From Magicicada septendecula (lineage: Eukaryota > Arthropoda > Insecta > Hemiptera > Cicadidae), in contig CM068367.1 in assembly GCA_034769895.1 (NCBI GenBank), positions 124,285,927 to 124,349,926 on the forward strand: 64,000 nt of DNA, read 5' to 3'. The notes below the pieces were generated by a model. It was not told where the DNA came from. It ran no database searches and worked only from the letters and a program-made list of their open reading frames with translations. Below are positions 34,881 to 46,343 of the stretch, piece after piece. Every line of letters begins with the position of its first letter. The stretch's first letter is position 1. A program made the translations under genes and the position numbers.

Positions 34881-35247
34881 TGGTGAGCTGCGTGGAAGGG
34901 GAAGGCTATTGTGAATTATGACGTTTCGTAGATGTCGCGTTGTTACTGATTAAGGCATCCCTACTGCAGCCTGGCATTGTCCGATAGTTTATCCCGAAAC
35001 GGCCTTAAGCCGAACCCACAACATATCACGACGAATGAAGTCATGTATGAAATTCGAATTCCCAACCGCTGAGTTGCCCCATTCTCATGATACTTATTCA
35101 CGGTTTTCTTTATGCAAGATTTTAGATTCTTTTAGCATCCTGTAGATCCGCCACCAGGTCAAGCCTGTTAACATGTGATATAACGTTATTATCAGCAGCC
35201 CACTGCTCCCCAATAATTCTCTACTAATTACTTTACTGGCCACCACC
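34881..35247. other. Spacer, no gene recognised
   Basis: Non-coding DNA between two LINE remnants. It may include more of the decayed LINE that follows, but no frame could be aligned by eye. Confidence 0.45.
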
Positions 35248-35543
35248 ATCCGACTGTATAGATTGCAATGCTCAGGACACATCATTAGGATGGAAGGCAA
35301 TCGAATACCTAGGAATGTACTGTTTAGTCAGATTGAGGGTAGAAGGCCTATCGGAAGACCCAAGCATCGCTGGATTGACGCAGTGGCGAGGGATGCTGAT
35401 ACTTCGCTTAAAATAAAACGATGGACATCGATCACTAAGGACAGGGAAAATGGAGGCGAATGATTACGAAGGCTAAGATTCGGCTCCGAACTGTGACGCC
35501 ATAGAAGAAGAAGAAGAAGAAGAAGAAGAAGAAGAAGAAGAAG
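35248..35543 (+). pseudogene. LINE C-terminal remnant with (GAA)n tail
   Basis: A forward frame reads RLYRLQCSGHIIRMEGNRIP then NVLFSQIEGRRPIGRPKHRW, IDAVARDA, IKRWTSITKDRENG and a stop at about 35461. It matches the LINE post-RT pattern LRWAGHVxRM...RRxxGRPKxRWxDxVxxD...A.DR..W. The 3' side ends in GACGCCATAG followed by about thirteen GAA units (35504-35543), a typical LINE tail. It is truncated at the 5' side and inactive. It belongs to a different family from the 14640 and 29222 copies. Confidence 0.75.
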
Positions 35544-35545
35544 AC

Positions 35546-36244
35546 TTACTTCCCTCAGCTGTCTTTGTCTTGCCCAGTTCACTGTACCACAGTATTTAAA
35601 CACATCATTACTACACTTTACGTCTCTTGACTTTCAACCCAGCAAGCTTGTTACAACATCGTCTAACATCTTCTCGGCTAACCAAATGCCCTCCTGTCCA
35701 CCTTAATTTTAGTTTCTGTAATTAACATATCCATTCTACTTTGGTTGTGTTCACATAATTATTTGATTGTTTGTCCGACTTGTTATTCTTAGCACCAGTC
35801 ATTCCCGTGCAGTCCACGGTCTTTCTACTGATTTTGTGTTCATACGTTTCTCATCCACAAATCATTCGGGAGATTGTAAAATAATTCATTACACGCACAT
35901 ACACACAAGCGCGCGCGTACGAATGTATATTATCGACTTCCTCTTTTTCTGTAAAAAGTATTTCTAACGAATAATACACTATATGATGTTTCGGTTCAAA
36001 TGTAAACACTCCACTCGCTAAAAATATGACGTAACATTTACATACAATATACACAGTATTCTGTTAAGTATCTGATAACTGCATTGTTTTAAAAAAACAA
36101 TCGGATATAACGACTGACGTATCAAACGATGTCTGAAGAATGGTGTAATAGTATTGACATTCTTAACAATTCAACTTGAAATTTATTAACTAAACTTACA
36201 CCGTCAACGTAACTTAGTGTTAACCGTAATTTAGTGCTGCGTTA
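35546..36244. other. Spacer, no gene recognised
   Basis: It contains a short alternating purine-pyrimidine patch (GCGCGCGTACG) near 35910. No coding feature is seen. Confidence 0.5.
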
Positions 36245-36248
36245 ACTG

Positions 36249-36359
36249 ATGACGACGACGACGACGACGACGACGATTATGATGATGATTATTATTATTG
36301 ATATTATTCTTATTGTTATTATTCTTCTTCTTCTTCTTATTATTATTATTATTATTACA
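36249..36359 (+). repeat. Compound trinucleotide microsatellite
   Basis: (GAC)n passes into (GAT)n, then (TTA)/(TTC) runs and (TAT)n. It abuts the R1-like LINE remnant. Confidence 0.9.
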
Positions 36360-36361
36360 AG

Positions 36362-36925
36362 ACTTGTAGGAAGAAACTAGCCGAGGTTCAAAGACGAAGT
36401 GCTCTTCGCGTTGCATCGGTCTACCGCACGGTTTCCGAGCCGGAGTGATGCCGAATGACCTGCTCGCCAAGGAGCGTTGGATCGTCTTTCAGAGGAAGAA
36501 GGAGGTAGGTGGTGAAGCTACACACCGATAGGCCCGAAGCCAGATGCTGGAGAGCTGGTAGAGAGCTTGGGAGCAAGAAGAGCGAGGTCTCTGGACAAGA
36601 AGGCGCATCAAGCAGATGCAGCCGTGGGCAGAGAGGAAGCGTGGCGAGATAGACTATTAGCTCACCTAGTTTCTGACTGCACACGGGAATTTCGATCTTA
36701 CCTGAAGAAAGTTGGAAAGGCCGAGTCACCAGAGTGCCTGTACTGCCCGGGAGCTGCGGACGATTCGTCAGCGGCAGATGGGAGCAACATAGAAGATCGT
36801 TGCAAGATAATAATAGACAGGAGATCTCCCCGGATAACATCGTTGAAGCGATGCTTCAAGGAGAGGACACCTGGAACTGTGTGGCACCCTTTGCAGAAGA
36901 TAGATTTGGATAATACAACATAGAA
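36362..36925 (+). pseudogene. R1/Jockey-group LINE C-terminus, frameshifted
   Basis: Reading across frames gives, in order, RRSALRVASVYRTVSEPE (about 36390-36444), GVMPNDLLAKERWIVFQRKK (about 36442-36505), FRSYLKKVGKAESPECLYCP (about 36690-36750) and SPDNIVEAMLQGEDTWNCVA (about 36825-36890). This series matches the segment between the reverse transcriptase and the C-terminal CCHC zinc knuckle of R1-clade retrotransposons. The first CxxC of the knuckle (CLYC) is present, but the expected His and last Cys are lost. At least two frameshifts and a TAG at about 36658 break it. No RT domain lies upstream, because the microsatellite takes its place. Confidence 0.75.
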
Positions 36926-37412
36926 CATATGGTAACGAGTCAAATGTGAGCCCTAGGCTAAAGAACAATAGGCCTAAAGGCTATAGGCTAAAAACAATAG
37001 AACCGAAGTAGCGTGTGAAATAGTTCTAGGTTAGTGTCCTAGAAGAGGAAAGAGAAGCGGTTTTTTAGTGAATCGGATATACTACTCAACCGGAAGTGTG
37101 GACCCTTCCGGACATTTCTAGAGCAACTTTGTCGACCTGCCCTCGTTAAGAAAAAAATTATGATTATTAGTACAGTAGGACTAGTAGTAGTGTTTGTTGT
37201 TATTGTAGTTTACGTTGCGAGTTGTAGTGAGTTGTTTCTCATCATTCAAAAATAGTAACTGCCAAAAAGTCTCGCCTAAGAAAATACGATTAGCCTATAT
37301 AGTTATATTTTGAAAATCATTACATTGGGGTTTATATATTTTTCAAAGTTACCAATGACGTTATTATTTTTCTTTCTAGCAATGACGTTATGGTTTCCAC
37401 GTCGTACTTGTA
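36926..37412. other. Spacer, no gene recognised
   Basis: AT-rich DNA leading to the TA at 37411-37412 that flanks the mariner element. Confidence 0.6.
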
Positions 37413-38664
37413 CGAGGATTGTCCAATACAAACACGTTTGATCTGCGCAGCCGTGACTCCGTCGCCATCGCAACAGAATTCATTTGTTTATATTGTCTTT
37501 ATAAGTACTAGTGACGCGTCTGTCAAAAATATTTGCAGTTTGCTCTTTTCTAAGCGTTGTAACTGGGTTGAAAAATGGCACATATGATAGAAAATCCGTC
37601 TAAAGATAATCTGCGTGCCGTTATTCACTTTGGCCGCTGACGGGCGTCAGCCAATGGTAATTTATACGAGAATGAAAGCTGTATATGGTGACTAGTTATT
37701 CTCATACGGCAGTGGTTGAATGGTGCTATAAATTTCGACAAGGATGAGAATCCACTAAAGATTTGGCCACTCCCGGACCTGCACGTGTTGCAGCATCAGA
37801 TGAAAATGTGAGACAGGTGGAAACTGCTTTACGCGCAAAGAGGCGCATCAAAGTTAGAGAACTTTCTCAAATGTTGAGCATCAGCGAGGAAACTGTTCAT
37901 TCCATCATTCATAGTCTTGGCTATCACAAAGTTGCTGCTCAGTGGATTGACAACTGATGAGCAGACAAATTTGCGTTCGGCCTTATCATCACAGCATTTG
38001 ATGCGCTATCAACAACAAGGTAATGTCTTTCTACACCAAATTGTTGCCGGTTTGGTATTATCACTACGAACCAGAACCCAATCGTCAGAGTACGCAGTGG
38101 AAGCATGCACAATCTCCGAAGACGAAAAAATGTCGGTCCCAACCTTCGGCAGGAAAAGTAATGTTGACCGTATCAGGGTTTGCTGCTCTTAGATTTTAAA
38201 GAACTTGGTGTCAACATCAACGCTGAACGATATGCAGACAGCTTAAAACGCTTACAGGTCAGCATCAAGAATAAACGTCCCGGGAAGCTCACAAATGTTG
38301 TCATTCTTCTGCATGATAATGCTCGACCCCATGTAACCCAGACGATTCAAGATCTGCTTCGTCGTATGAAGTGGGAAGTCTTAAAACATCCACCTTACAG
38401 TCCCGACTTGTCCCCGTGCGATTATCATGTTTTTGGCCCATTAAAGAAATCACTAAAAGGACGGCGATTCAAATCGGATGATGAGGTAGAGTTTGCTGTT
38501 AGCGAATGGTTCCGCAAACAGCCGCAAGAATTTTACCAGCAGGGAATCTACAGATTAGTGCAACAGTGCGCCTCATGCCTTAATGTTAATGGAGACTTCT
38601 TTTAAAATCGTTGAATAAAAATTGCTTTACAGCCTCTAAACGTGTTTCTATTGAACAATCCTCG
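37413..38664 (+). mobile_element. Mariner-family DNA transposon, decayed
   Basis: 1252 bp, flanked by TA at 37411-37412 and 38665-38666. The left end reads CGAGGATTGTCCAATACAAA and the reverse complement of the right end CGAGGATTGTTCAATAGAAA; similarity extends to about 28 bp. The size and TA duplication fit mariner. The transposase inside is broken. A 3' fragment of the same family lies at 45265-45485. Confidence 0.92.
37575..38605 (+). pseudogene. Mariner transposase pseudogene, first catalytic Asp deleted
   Basis: The reading starts at ATG 37575 (MAHMIENPSKDNLRAVIHF) and stops at TGA after 19 codons; other frames continue it: RQPMVIYTRMKAVYGD, then from about 37763 VAASDENVRQVETALRAKRR and LSISEETVHSIIHSLG (helix-turn-helix). 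The DDE core is damaged. Where mariners have GDETW the DNA reads GCCGGT-TTGGTATTATCAC, consistent with an 8-nt deletion that removes the first catalytic Asp and shifts the frame. Another loss lies near 38160-38190. From 38180 the frame is open: LLHDNARPHV and YSPDLSPCDYHVF supply the second and third Asp with 34 residues between them (DD34D). The C-terminus ends NVNGDFF. Total span of 1031 nt fits the usual length of about 345 residues. It is certainly inactive. Confidence 0.9.
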
Positions 38665-38666
38665 TA

Positions 38667-41347
38667 TTTATGTTGGTAAAATTCCAGCACCTATGTCAGA
38701 CGTTTTGGTCTGTAATTGTGACAACTTTGTTTTAAAAAAATCATAAGTTTATACCCACGCTTAGACTGCGTAAATCCATATCATACGTATCCTTATACTC
38801 AAACCGTTCAGTGAATGACTGACGTTTCGCTCTTACGTTGCCAACTGTATACGGCAAGATTTACATTTACTGAGCGCTGGACGGTACAAAACTGACCACG
38901 TGTTTATCTGGGTAAGAACGTGGAGACACAATACCGCTACAGACCGTTACTATGGTGACTTGAACGAATTCCTGTAACGTGATTGGCGGAGATTCTTACA
39001 CATGCTTTTACTCCCACCATACATATCAAACGTCACAGTCGCTTTACTCAGTGGCTCGAGTCTGTACTTCCTGTTGGTTCAATGAATGAAGTGAAGAGAA
39101 CGTGAAATATCTTGAAGACGCTACTGTCGGACGTCCAGCTTAATGTTGAACAATGACATGATACGGCCAACTATCATGAAAATGCTGGCCTGAAAAATTA
39201 AGAAGGTCCATCGGTATTCACACTCCGTCCCTCACTGCATCTTCGTCCAACAATATACGGCTTAGGGCTTAGGTTAACTAACGTATTTATCGAGATACTT
39301 TTACAACGCCACTAAGAACTTCGTTTAAACAATTTTCCTTTTCTTGTTTTGGGAACAAAAAAGTATCGATCCTGAGCATCCCTCATCGAGGGCCATGTTC
39401 TTAGAACCATTAACCAAAATGAGCTTAATGTTCACACTTTGTTAAACCAACTCCACCTTTAGGAAGAAATATCTGTATAAGTCCAAACAGACAATACACT
39501 TCTTGAATTTCCGATTACTGTCTAGGGGAATCTTAGACTACATTGAAAATCAAATAACACATTTATACGCATTAGGCGTATTCTCACAAGACAAACGACG
39601 TGTGAAACAGACAGTTTCCAGTGATCTACTATAAATATGTTTAGAAAATGGGAACAACCAGTGGCAGGCAGTTCGTGTGAGAGTGTTGTCAGGCATAATG
39701 CTTTCATGTAAAAACAACCTTTTGTGTGCGGCTGCATATCTCAGTTATTTACATTTTATATTATTTTGTAAGTTAACAAAGACAAAAGACTTTTTAAATT
39801 TTTGTAGGCCAGCGGGAAGTGACGCAATGTTTGAGCCATAGCAAAATATCTGAGCCCTGATTAACAACTCACCGGAACGCATTATGGCTAAAGCAATATT
39901 ATCTTGTGTTACGTGTATGAATCGGTATCCTTAATACGTTAATGGCTGGACTCAAATCTCTTGTACCCATAGAGATGACTCACTAACTCGTTTCTGAGAT
40001 AACTCACTAACTAGGTGACTCAAATCTACTGTTCAAATACACTGCACTTACTCAAGTTATTTGTTTATTTGAGAGTTTTAATTGAATACGTTGTGAATTT
40101 AGTACACAACTGTGTAGTTCATAGTATTAATTAATTGGGTAATGGTTACATACGAACTTGTATATTTGATACACGCTGATACACTGTGCATTAGCTATTT
40201 ACTCTATTGATAACAGTTACTGGCAATATAAAACTTCAGTGAGTGTGTAATCATTAAAATTCATTTTATTTCACTTCATTTACTTTCAAGTCAATCGGTG
40301 AATTTCAGCACAGTAGACCTAAAAACGTAATCTTCTCAATTAAGTTACGTTAAGATTATATTACACTAAATTATATCATAGTTGTTTAGTTATATTGTTT
40401 GTAAGATAATAATTAACATTAAAGCAATCCTCTCCCCCACCCATTAGAACAATGTTTCCCAGCCTCTCCAGTGGTCCCCGTAGAACAGTGGTTTTCCAGC
40501 CACTGGAAATGGTCGTATTCAAGAGTGTTGTAATCGAGGCCATCAAAAGAAAATTTCTGAAAACGTAGAAAACCCAAGAAAAGCCTGGACGAAGAAATCA
40601 TGAAAGAAACGGAATAACGGAGAAATAGAGGAATATCACCATAATGTGATATGCACAGAGTTGGATGGTCCCCGACTTACGTTTTTCTGGCTTTCGTAAC
40701 TGAGAACCATATTCAGTGGATGTCTCAGTGTAGCCTCTGAGGATGTTTCAGCGCTGAATGATCCAAACGGTTAAAGTTAGCAACAACAAAATTTGAATTA
40801 TATATAAAAACTGTATTGTTCTTATTTCGAGACGATGGGGGAAAACCTCGGACTTTTCGGTTTTCTTTGCCATTTTTTGACACCACCAATTTAAGACTCG
40901 TGGCAAAGTAAAACGAAACAGTTTTGTTATGGCATTGGTGAAACAAATTACACCACGAAATTTTTCAGCAATAAATTAATTTGAGCAGATATTGCCGCAT
41001 GCATTACGGCGATCGTAAATCTTGATACCGTCCTTGATACGGTATTACTCTTTTCTTTCGAACAAACACGGTTTTAAAAATAAAATGTTTAGTGGTTTAC
41101 GATCGTGATTTCACGCCTTCTTATTAAAACAATAGCGTGACGTCATCCAACGTTTTACAAAAAAAAAAAAAAAAAAAAAAAGTTACGTTTTATGTGAACA
41201 TATGCGTACACATATGTGTGCTCGTAGGTATAGCCTAGAAATAATAATAGTCTACCTACACGTAGTATAATTTTGCAAAGTGAACGAGTTTTACAATCGA
41301 TACGTTTGCGTAAAGAGAGTAAAAAAAAACTCTGATAAGTCTTTTTT
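38667..41347. other. AT-rich spacer, no gene recognised
   Basis: No domain-bearing frame is present. A run of about 22 A lies at 41159-41180. A CAGTGGTTTTCCAGCCACTG hairpin occurs near 40486-40505 but has no partner end. Confidence 0.5.
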
Positions 41348-43125
41348 ACTTCCATGTTCCTTAAGGAAATGGAAGTATGGTGATGGCAAAAAAATCGAGT
41401 TCGAGATTATTACAGATTCTGATTGTACTACACTCAAAACATGAAAAAAAAGTCATTTTCCGAAAAGTGTCTGTGTGTGTGTCTGTCTGTGTGTGTCTGT
41501 AGATTTTTTCTATGGCAAACGATAACAGCCGCGAATTCAAACAGAATCAAATAATTTTTTGTATACAGACCTGAATTGTAGAGTACTCAAGACCTATTGG
41601 TTTTGGTGAAGATCGGTTAAGGGAATAGGGTAGTTTACCAGCAACATTTTATGTTTTAACAAGGGTAATTTTTTCTATGACGAACGATAACTGCCGTAAA
41701 TTCAAACAGAATCAACTACTCTTTTGCATATCTGTTTGAATTATACAGAACTCAAGGTCTGTTGATTTTGTTGAAGATCGGTTAAGGGAAAGGGGTAGTT
41801 TACCTGCAACGTTTTATATTTTAACAAGGGTATTTTCTATGGCAAACGATAATACCCGCAAATTCAAACAGAATCAAATAATTTTTTGCATACAGCCCTG
41901 AATACTAGAGTACTCAAGACGCATTGTTTTTGGTGAAGATCGGTTAAGGGAAATGGGTAGTTTACCGGCAACATTTTATGTTTTAACAAGGGTAATTTTT
42001 ACTTCCATGTTCCTTAAGGAAATGGAAGTATGGTGATGGCAAAAAAAAATCGTGTTCGAGATTATTGCAGATTCTGATTGTACGACACTCAAAACATGAA
42101 AAAAAGTCATTTTCCGAAAAGTGTCTGTGTGTGTATGTCTGTCTATCTAGATTTTTTTCTATGGCAAACGATAGCCGCAAATTCAAACAGAATCAAATAA
42201 TTTTTTGCATACAGCCCTGATTTGTAGAGTTCTCAAGACTTGCTGGTTTTGGTGTAGATCGGTTAAGGGAATATGGTAGTTTACCTGCAACATTTTATGT
42301 TTTAACAAGGGTAATTTTTTCTATGACGAACGATAACTGCCGTAAATTCAAACCGAATCAACTACTCTTTTGCATACCTTTTTGAGTTATACAGAACTCA
42401 AGGTCTGTTGATTTTGTTGAAGATCGGTTAAGGGAAAGGGGTAGTTTACCTGCAACGTTTTATATTTTAACAAGGGTATTTAATATGGCAAACGATAAGA
42501 GCCGCAAATTCAAACAGAATCAAATAATGTTGTGCATACAGCCCTGAATTGTAGAGGACTGAAGGTCTATTGATTTTGGTGAAGATCGGTTTAGAAAGGG
42601 GTAGTTTACCTGCAACTTTTTATGTTTTAACAAGGGTAATTTTTTCTATGACGAACGATAACTGCCTTAAATTCAAAGAAAATCAAAAAATTGTTTGCAT
42701 ACTTTCCTAAATTGTAGAGAACTCAAGAGATTTTGGTGAAGATCGGTAAAGGGAAAGGGGTAGTTTACCTGCAACATTTTATGTTGTAACAAGAGAAATG
42801 TTTTCATGATGAACGATAACTGCCGCAAATTGAAACAGAATCAAATTTTTTTTGCATGCATCCCTGCATTGTAGAGGACTGAAGGTCTATTGATTTTGGT
42901 GAAGATCGGGTTAGAGAAAGGGGTAGTTTACCAGAAACATTTTTTGTTGTAACAAGAGTAAAGTACCTATTTAATTATTATAAATAAAGTATCCTGATAA
43001 GAAGATCTTAATAATCCACTGTAGAAACGTAGATGAAATATCTATAAATGAAGAGGCTAGTTGCACGGGGTGGGGGTAATTTTCTATAAATGAAAATTAT
43101 AGTTGAAGGGGGAGGGGATAATTTT

Positions 43126-43273
43126 ACTTCCATATTCCTTAAGGAATGGAAGTATGGTGATGGCAAAAAAAATCGTGTTCGAGATTATTGCAGATTCTGA
43201 TTCTACTACACTCAAAACATGAAAAAAAGTCGTTTTCCGAAAAGTGTCTGTCTGTCTGTCTGTCTGTCTGTGC

Positions 43274-43309
<36 letters not shown>

Positions 43310-45062
43310 TTTTTTTCTATGGCAAACGATAACAGCCGCAAATTCAAACAGAATCAAATAATTTTTTGCATACAGCCCTGATTTGTAGAGTACTCGCGAC
43401 CTATTGTTTTTGGTGAAGATCGGTTTAGGGAAAGGGGTAGTTTACCGACAACGGTTTTTTTTTTATCAAGGGTAATTTTGTTTGTTTGGCAAACGATAAC
43501 AGCCGCAAATTCAAACAGAATCAAATACTGTTTCGCATACAGCCCTGAATTGTAGAGTTCTCACGATCTGTTGATTTTGGTAAAGATCGGTTAAGGGAAA
43601 GGGGTAGTTTACCTGTACCGTTTTATGTTTTAACAATGGTATTTACTATGGCAAACGATAACAGCCGCAAATTCTAACATAATCAAATAATGTTTTGCAT
43701 ACTGCCCTAAATTGTAGAGTTCTCAAGACCTTTTGTTTTTGGTGAAGATCGGTTAAGGGAAAGGGGTAGTTTACCAGCAACGTTTTATGTTTTTAAGGGT
43801 ATTTTCTATGGCAAACGATAAGAGCCGCAAATTCAAACAGAATCAAATACATTTTTGCATAAAGCCCTGATTTCTTGAGTACTAAAGACCGGTTGTTTTT
43901 GGTGAAGATCGTTTAAGGGAAAGGGGTAGTTTACCAGCCACGTTTTTTGTTTTATCAAGGGTATTTTTTATGGCAAACGATAACAGCCGCAAATTCACAC
44001 AAAATCATATAATATTTTGCATACAACCCTAAATTGTAGAGTTCTCAAGACCTGTCGTTTTTGGTGAAGATCGGTTAAGGGAAAGGGGTAGTTTACCGGC
44101 AACGGTTTTTTATCAAGGGTAATTTTACTTCCATATTCCTTAAGGAATGGAAGTATGGTGATGGCAAAAAAAATCGTGTTCGAGATTATTGCAGATTCTG
44201 ATTGTACTACACTTAAAACATGAAAAAAAGTCACTTTTCGAAAAGTGTCTGTGTGTGTGTCTGTCTGTAGATTTTTTTCTATGGCAAACGATAACAGCCG
44301 CAAATTCGAACAGAATCAAATAATTTTTTGCATACAGCCCTGATTTATAGAGTTCTCAACACCTTTTGTTTTTGGTGAAGATCGGTTAAGGGAAAGGGGT
44401 AGTTTACCTGTAACGTTTTATGTTTTAACAAGGGTATTTCCAATGGCAAACGATAACAGCCGCAAATTCAAACAGAATCAAAAGATTATTTGCATACAGC
44501 CCTAAATTGTAGAGTTCTCAAGACTTATTGTTTTTGGTGAAGATCGGTTAAGGGAAAGGGGTAGTTTACCTACAACGTTTTTTTAACAAGGGTATTTTCT
44601 ATGGCAAACGATAACAGCCGCAATTTCAAACAGAATCAAAAGATTATTTGCATACAGTCCTAAGTTGTAGAGTACTCAAGACCTATTGTTTTTGGTGAAG
44701 ATCGGTTAACGGGAAGGGGTAGTTTACCTGCAACGTTTTTTATCAAGCGTATTTTCTATGGCAAACGATAACTGCCGCAAATTCAAACAGAATCAAATAA
44801 TTTTTTGCATACGTCCCTGAATTGTAGAGGTCTCAAGGACTTTCGATTTTGGTGAAGATCGGTTAAGGGGAAGGGGTAGTTTACCAGCAACCTTTTACGT
44901 TTTAACAAGAGTAAAGTACTTGAAAATTTATTTAAACTTTTTGAAACAATGGTAATTGTTAAAAATAAAATAATTTTGTTGCCAGACAATAAAATTAAAA
45001 TTTTTTCGTTTTAATGTAACATAATATTTTTCCTTTAATACGGCAATAAAAAGGCAGGTAAG
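43126..45062 (+). mobile_element. Nested composite element with truncated tail
   Basis: It has a head at 43126 with the longest TGTC/TGTG tract in the window (about 43246-43306), a second head at 44127, about ten monomers, and the first part of a tail (AAGAGTAAAGTACTTGAAAA at 44909 to CAATAAAAAGGCAGGTAAGA at about 45065). The terminal hairpin is missing because similarity stops near 45066. Confidence 0.7.
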
Positions 45063-45208
45063 ACACAAACACACACACACAATTCACGTTATTTCTGGCC
45101 TCACTCATGTTTAATTTCTTACGTTTGCACTCTTTTTAAATGGAAAGTGCCGAAACCCACACCAACATAACGCGTGCAAGCCGAAAAAATGGACATCAAA
45201 TTGCTTAC
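45063..45208. other. Short unassigned segment
   Basis: It follows the point where the nested tail stops matching and includes a short AC run. I see nothing recognisable. Confidence 0.4.
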
Positions 45209-46026
45209 TGGCGAAGCTAGTAGTTAATGAATGGGTAGGCAAAAATCTTATCTTAAATTTTTTTTAAGGAATCACTAAAAGGACGGTGGGTCAAATCGGA
45301 CGCTGAGGTAGAGTTTGCTGTAACCGAATGGTTCCACAAACAGCCGTAAGAATTTTACTAGCAGGGAATCTACAGGTTAGTGCAACAGTGGAACTCATGT
45401 CTTAATGTTATTGGAGACTTCTTTTAAAATCGTTGAATAAAAAATGCTTTACAGCTCTATACGTGTTTCTATTGAACAATCCTTGTATTAGTCATACACA
45501 ATAATACAACTGATTGAACTTCAAATTTTTAAACTTGATTAGTTTCTATATATATGTTTAATGTTACAAATAATTCAAATAACAATCTTGATCATCTGTT
45601 AGTTCAGCGGAATAACAGTGACTCTTTTAATAACCGCATAAAACAAACACTTAGAAACAACACAGGCGCTTTAACTTAACTGTTTGGACCACAGAAGTGA
45701 GGCATGCCTCAACGCTCTATGTGTACAGCGCGGGACAATCCCCCCTCCCTACACTTGCCTATCACACCACTACATTGCTTACATACGATGTATAAAAAAA
45801 ACGCTGAGGCAAGTTCAGGTTGCCTCATTCGCTTTAAACGAACTATGCCGAATCTCACCTGTCACCATCTAGCGGTCGCTCAATAAAGCACGTTTCGGTT
45901 TAATAAATTTGACAGTCGCAGTAACAATGTATAATCTTTACGTTATGTAGTTCATACGTATTTATAATTTTTATTCTACAGAATTTTTTAGGGTAGGCAT
46001 CGCCTCAATTGCCTCCATGTAACTTC
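45209..46026. mobile_element. Candidate non-autonomous hAT-like insertion
   Basis: The right end reads, on the minus strand, CAGTGGCGAAGTTACATGGA. The left end reads ACTGGCGAAGCTAGTAG at 45209, so GGCGAAG(C/T)TA is shared, and both sides have GTAGGC close by. The left CAG is not intact and I could not find an 8-bp target duplication. A mariner 3' fragment lies inside. Confidence 0.3.
45265..45485 (+). pseudogene. Mariner 3' fragment
   Basis: It closely matches 38441-38664, the last about 55 codons of the mariner transposase plus 3' UTR and the right terminal repeat (CAATCCTTG, then TA). A stop is introduced by CAGCCGTAAGAA, where the longer copy has CAGCCGCAAGAA. It lacks everything upstream. 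Confidence 0.85.
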
Positions 46027-46135
46027 GCCACTGATATATATGTGTACAACGTTATCGGCAACAAAGAAGTAGTTTTTGTTAAAATTCCTTCCTGGGATAT
46101 TTGGCCGTAGTCCAATGTTTTCTACAAAACCAGAC

Positions 46136-46167
46136 ATTTCGGCAATGCCATCGACTTCCATCATCAG
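46136..46167 (-). ncRNA. Decayed hammerhead-like motif in the long tail form
   Basis: Inverted homologue of 22211-22242. The GAAAC box is GAAAT here. Confidence 0.2.
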
Positions 46168-46343
46168 TAAAAATCGAGTGCGATAACGTGAGGTGGTATA
46201 CGTTAGTGACCACAGTACTGTGGTTAAGGCTGAAGCAGTAAGTAGAAAGAAGTAGTTTCTATGGTAATATTTCATTTCGAAAATGATTTTAAATATAAAT
46301 CTTAGAATATGGAAGTCATGTATGGTTCTCCATACCGATATTT

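Larger units (their letters stand above)
41348..46341 (+). mobile_element. Composite repeat complex with nested insertions
   Basis: It starts with a head palindrome at 41348 after a T6 run. A second head is at 42001. About ten diverged monomers are spread between them and 42950, followed by the AT-rich tail module (about 42957-43125) that also occurs at 11720-11885 and, inverted, at 22330-22500. At 43126 a further head interrupts this tail, and the rest of the tail (matching TGTGTACTACGTTATTGGC at 11890 onward) resumes at about 46038 as TGTGTACAACGTTATCGGC. It ends in the GTATGG hairpin and CGATAT at 46341. This is best read as an outer copy split by a later insertion of about 2.9 kb. Confidence 0.7.

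Noticed and set aside
35094..35300. 68-residue minus-strand frame next to the LINE remnant
   Set aside because: It partly overlaps the LINE on the opposite strand and I could not align it to a known domain. It may be a decayed inverted fragment, but support is too weak to list.
36421..36840. 139-residue minus-strand frame as a gene
   Set aside because: It is the antisense shadow of the R1-group LINE remnant on the plus strand.
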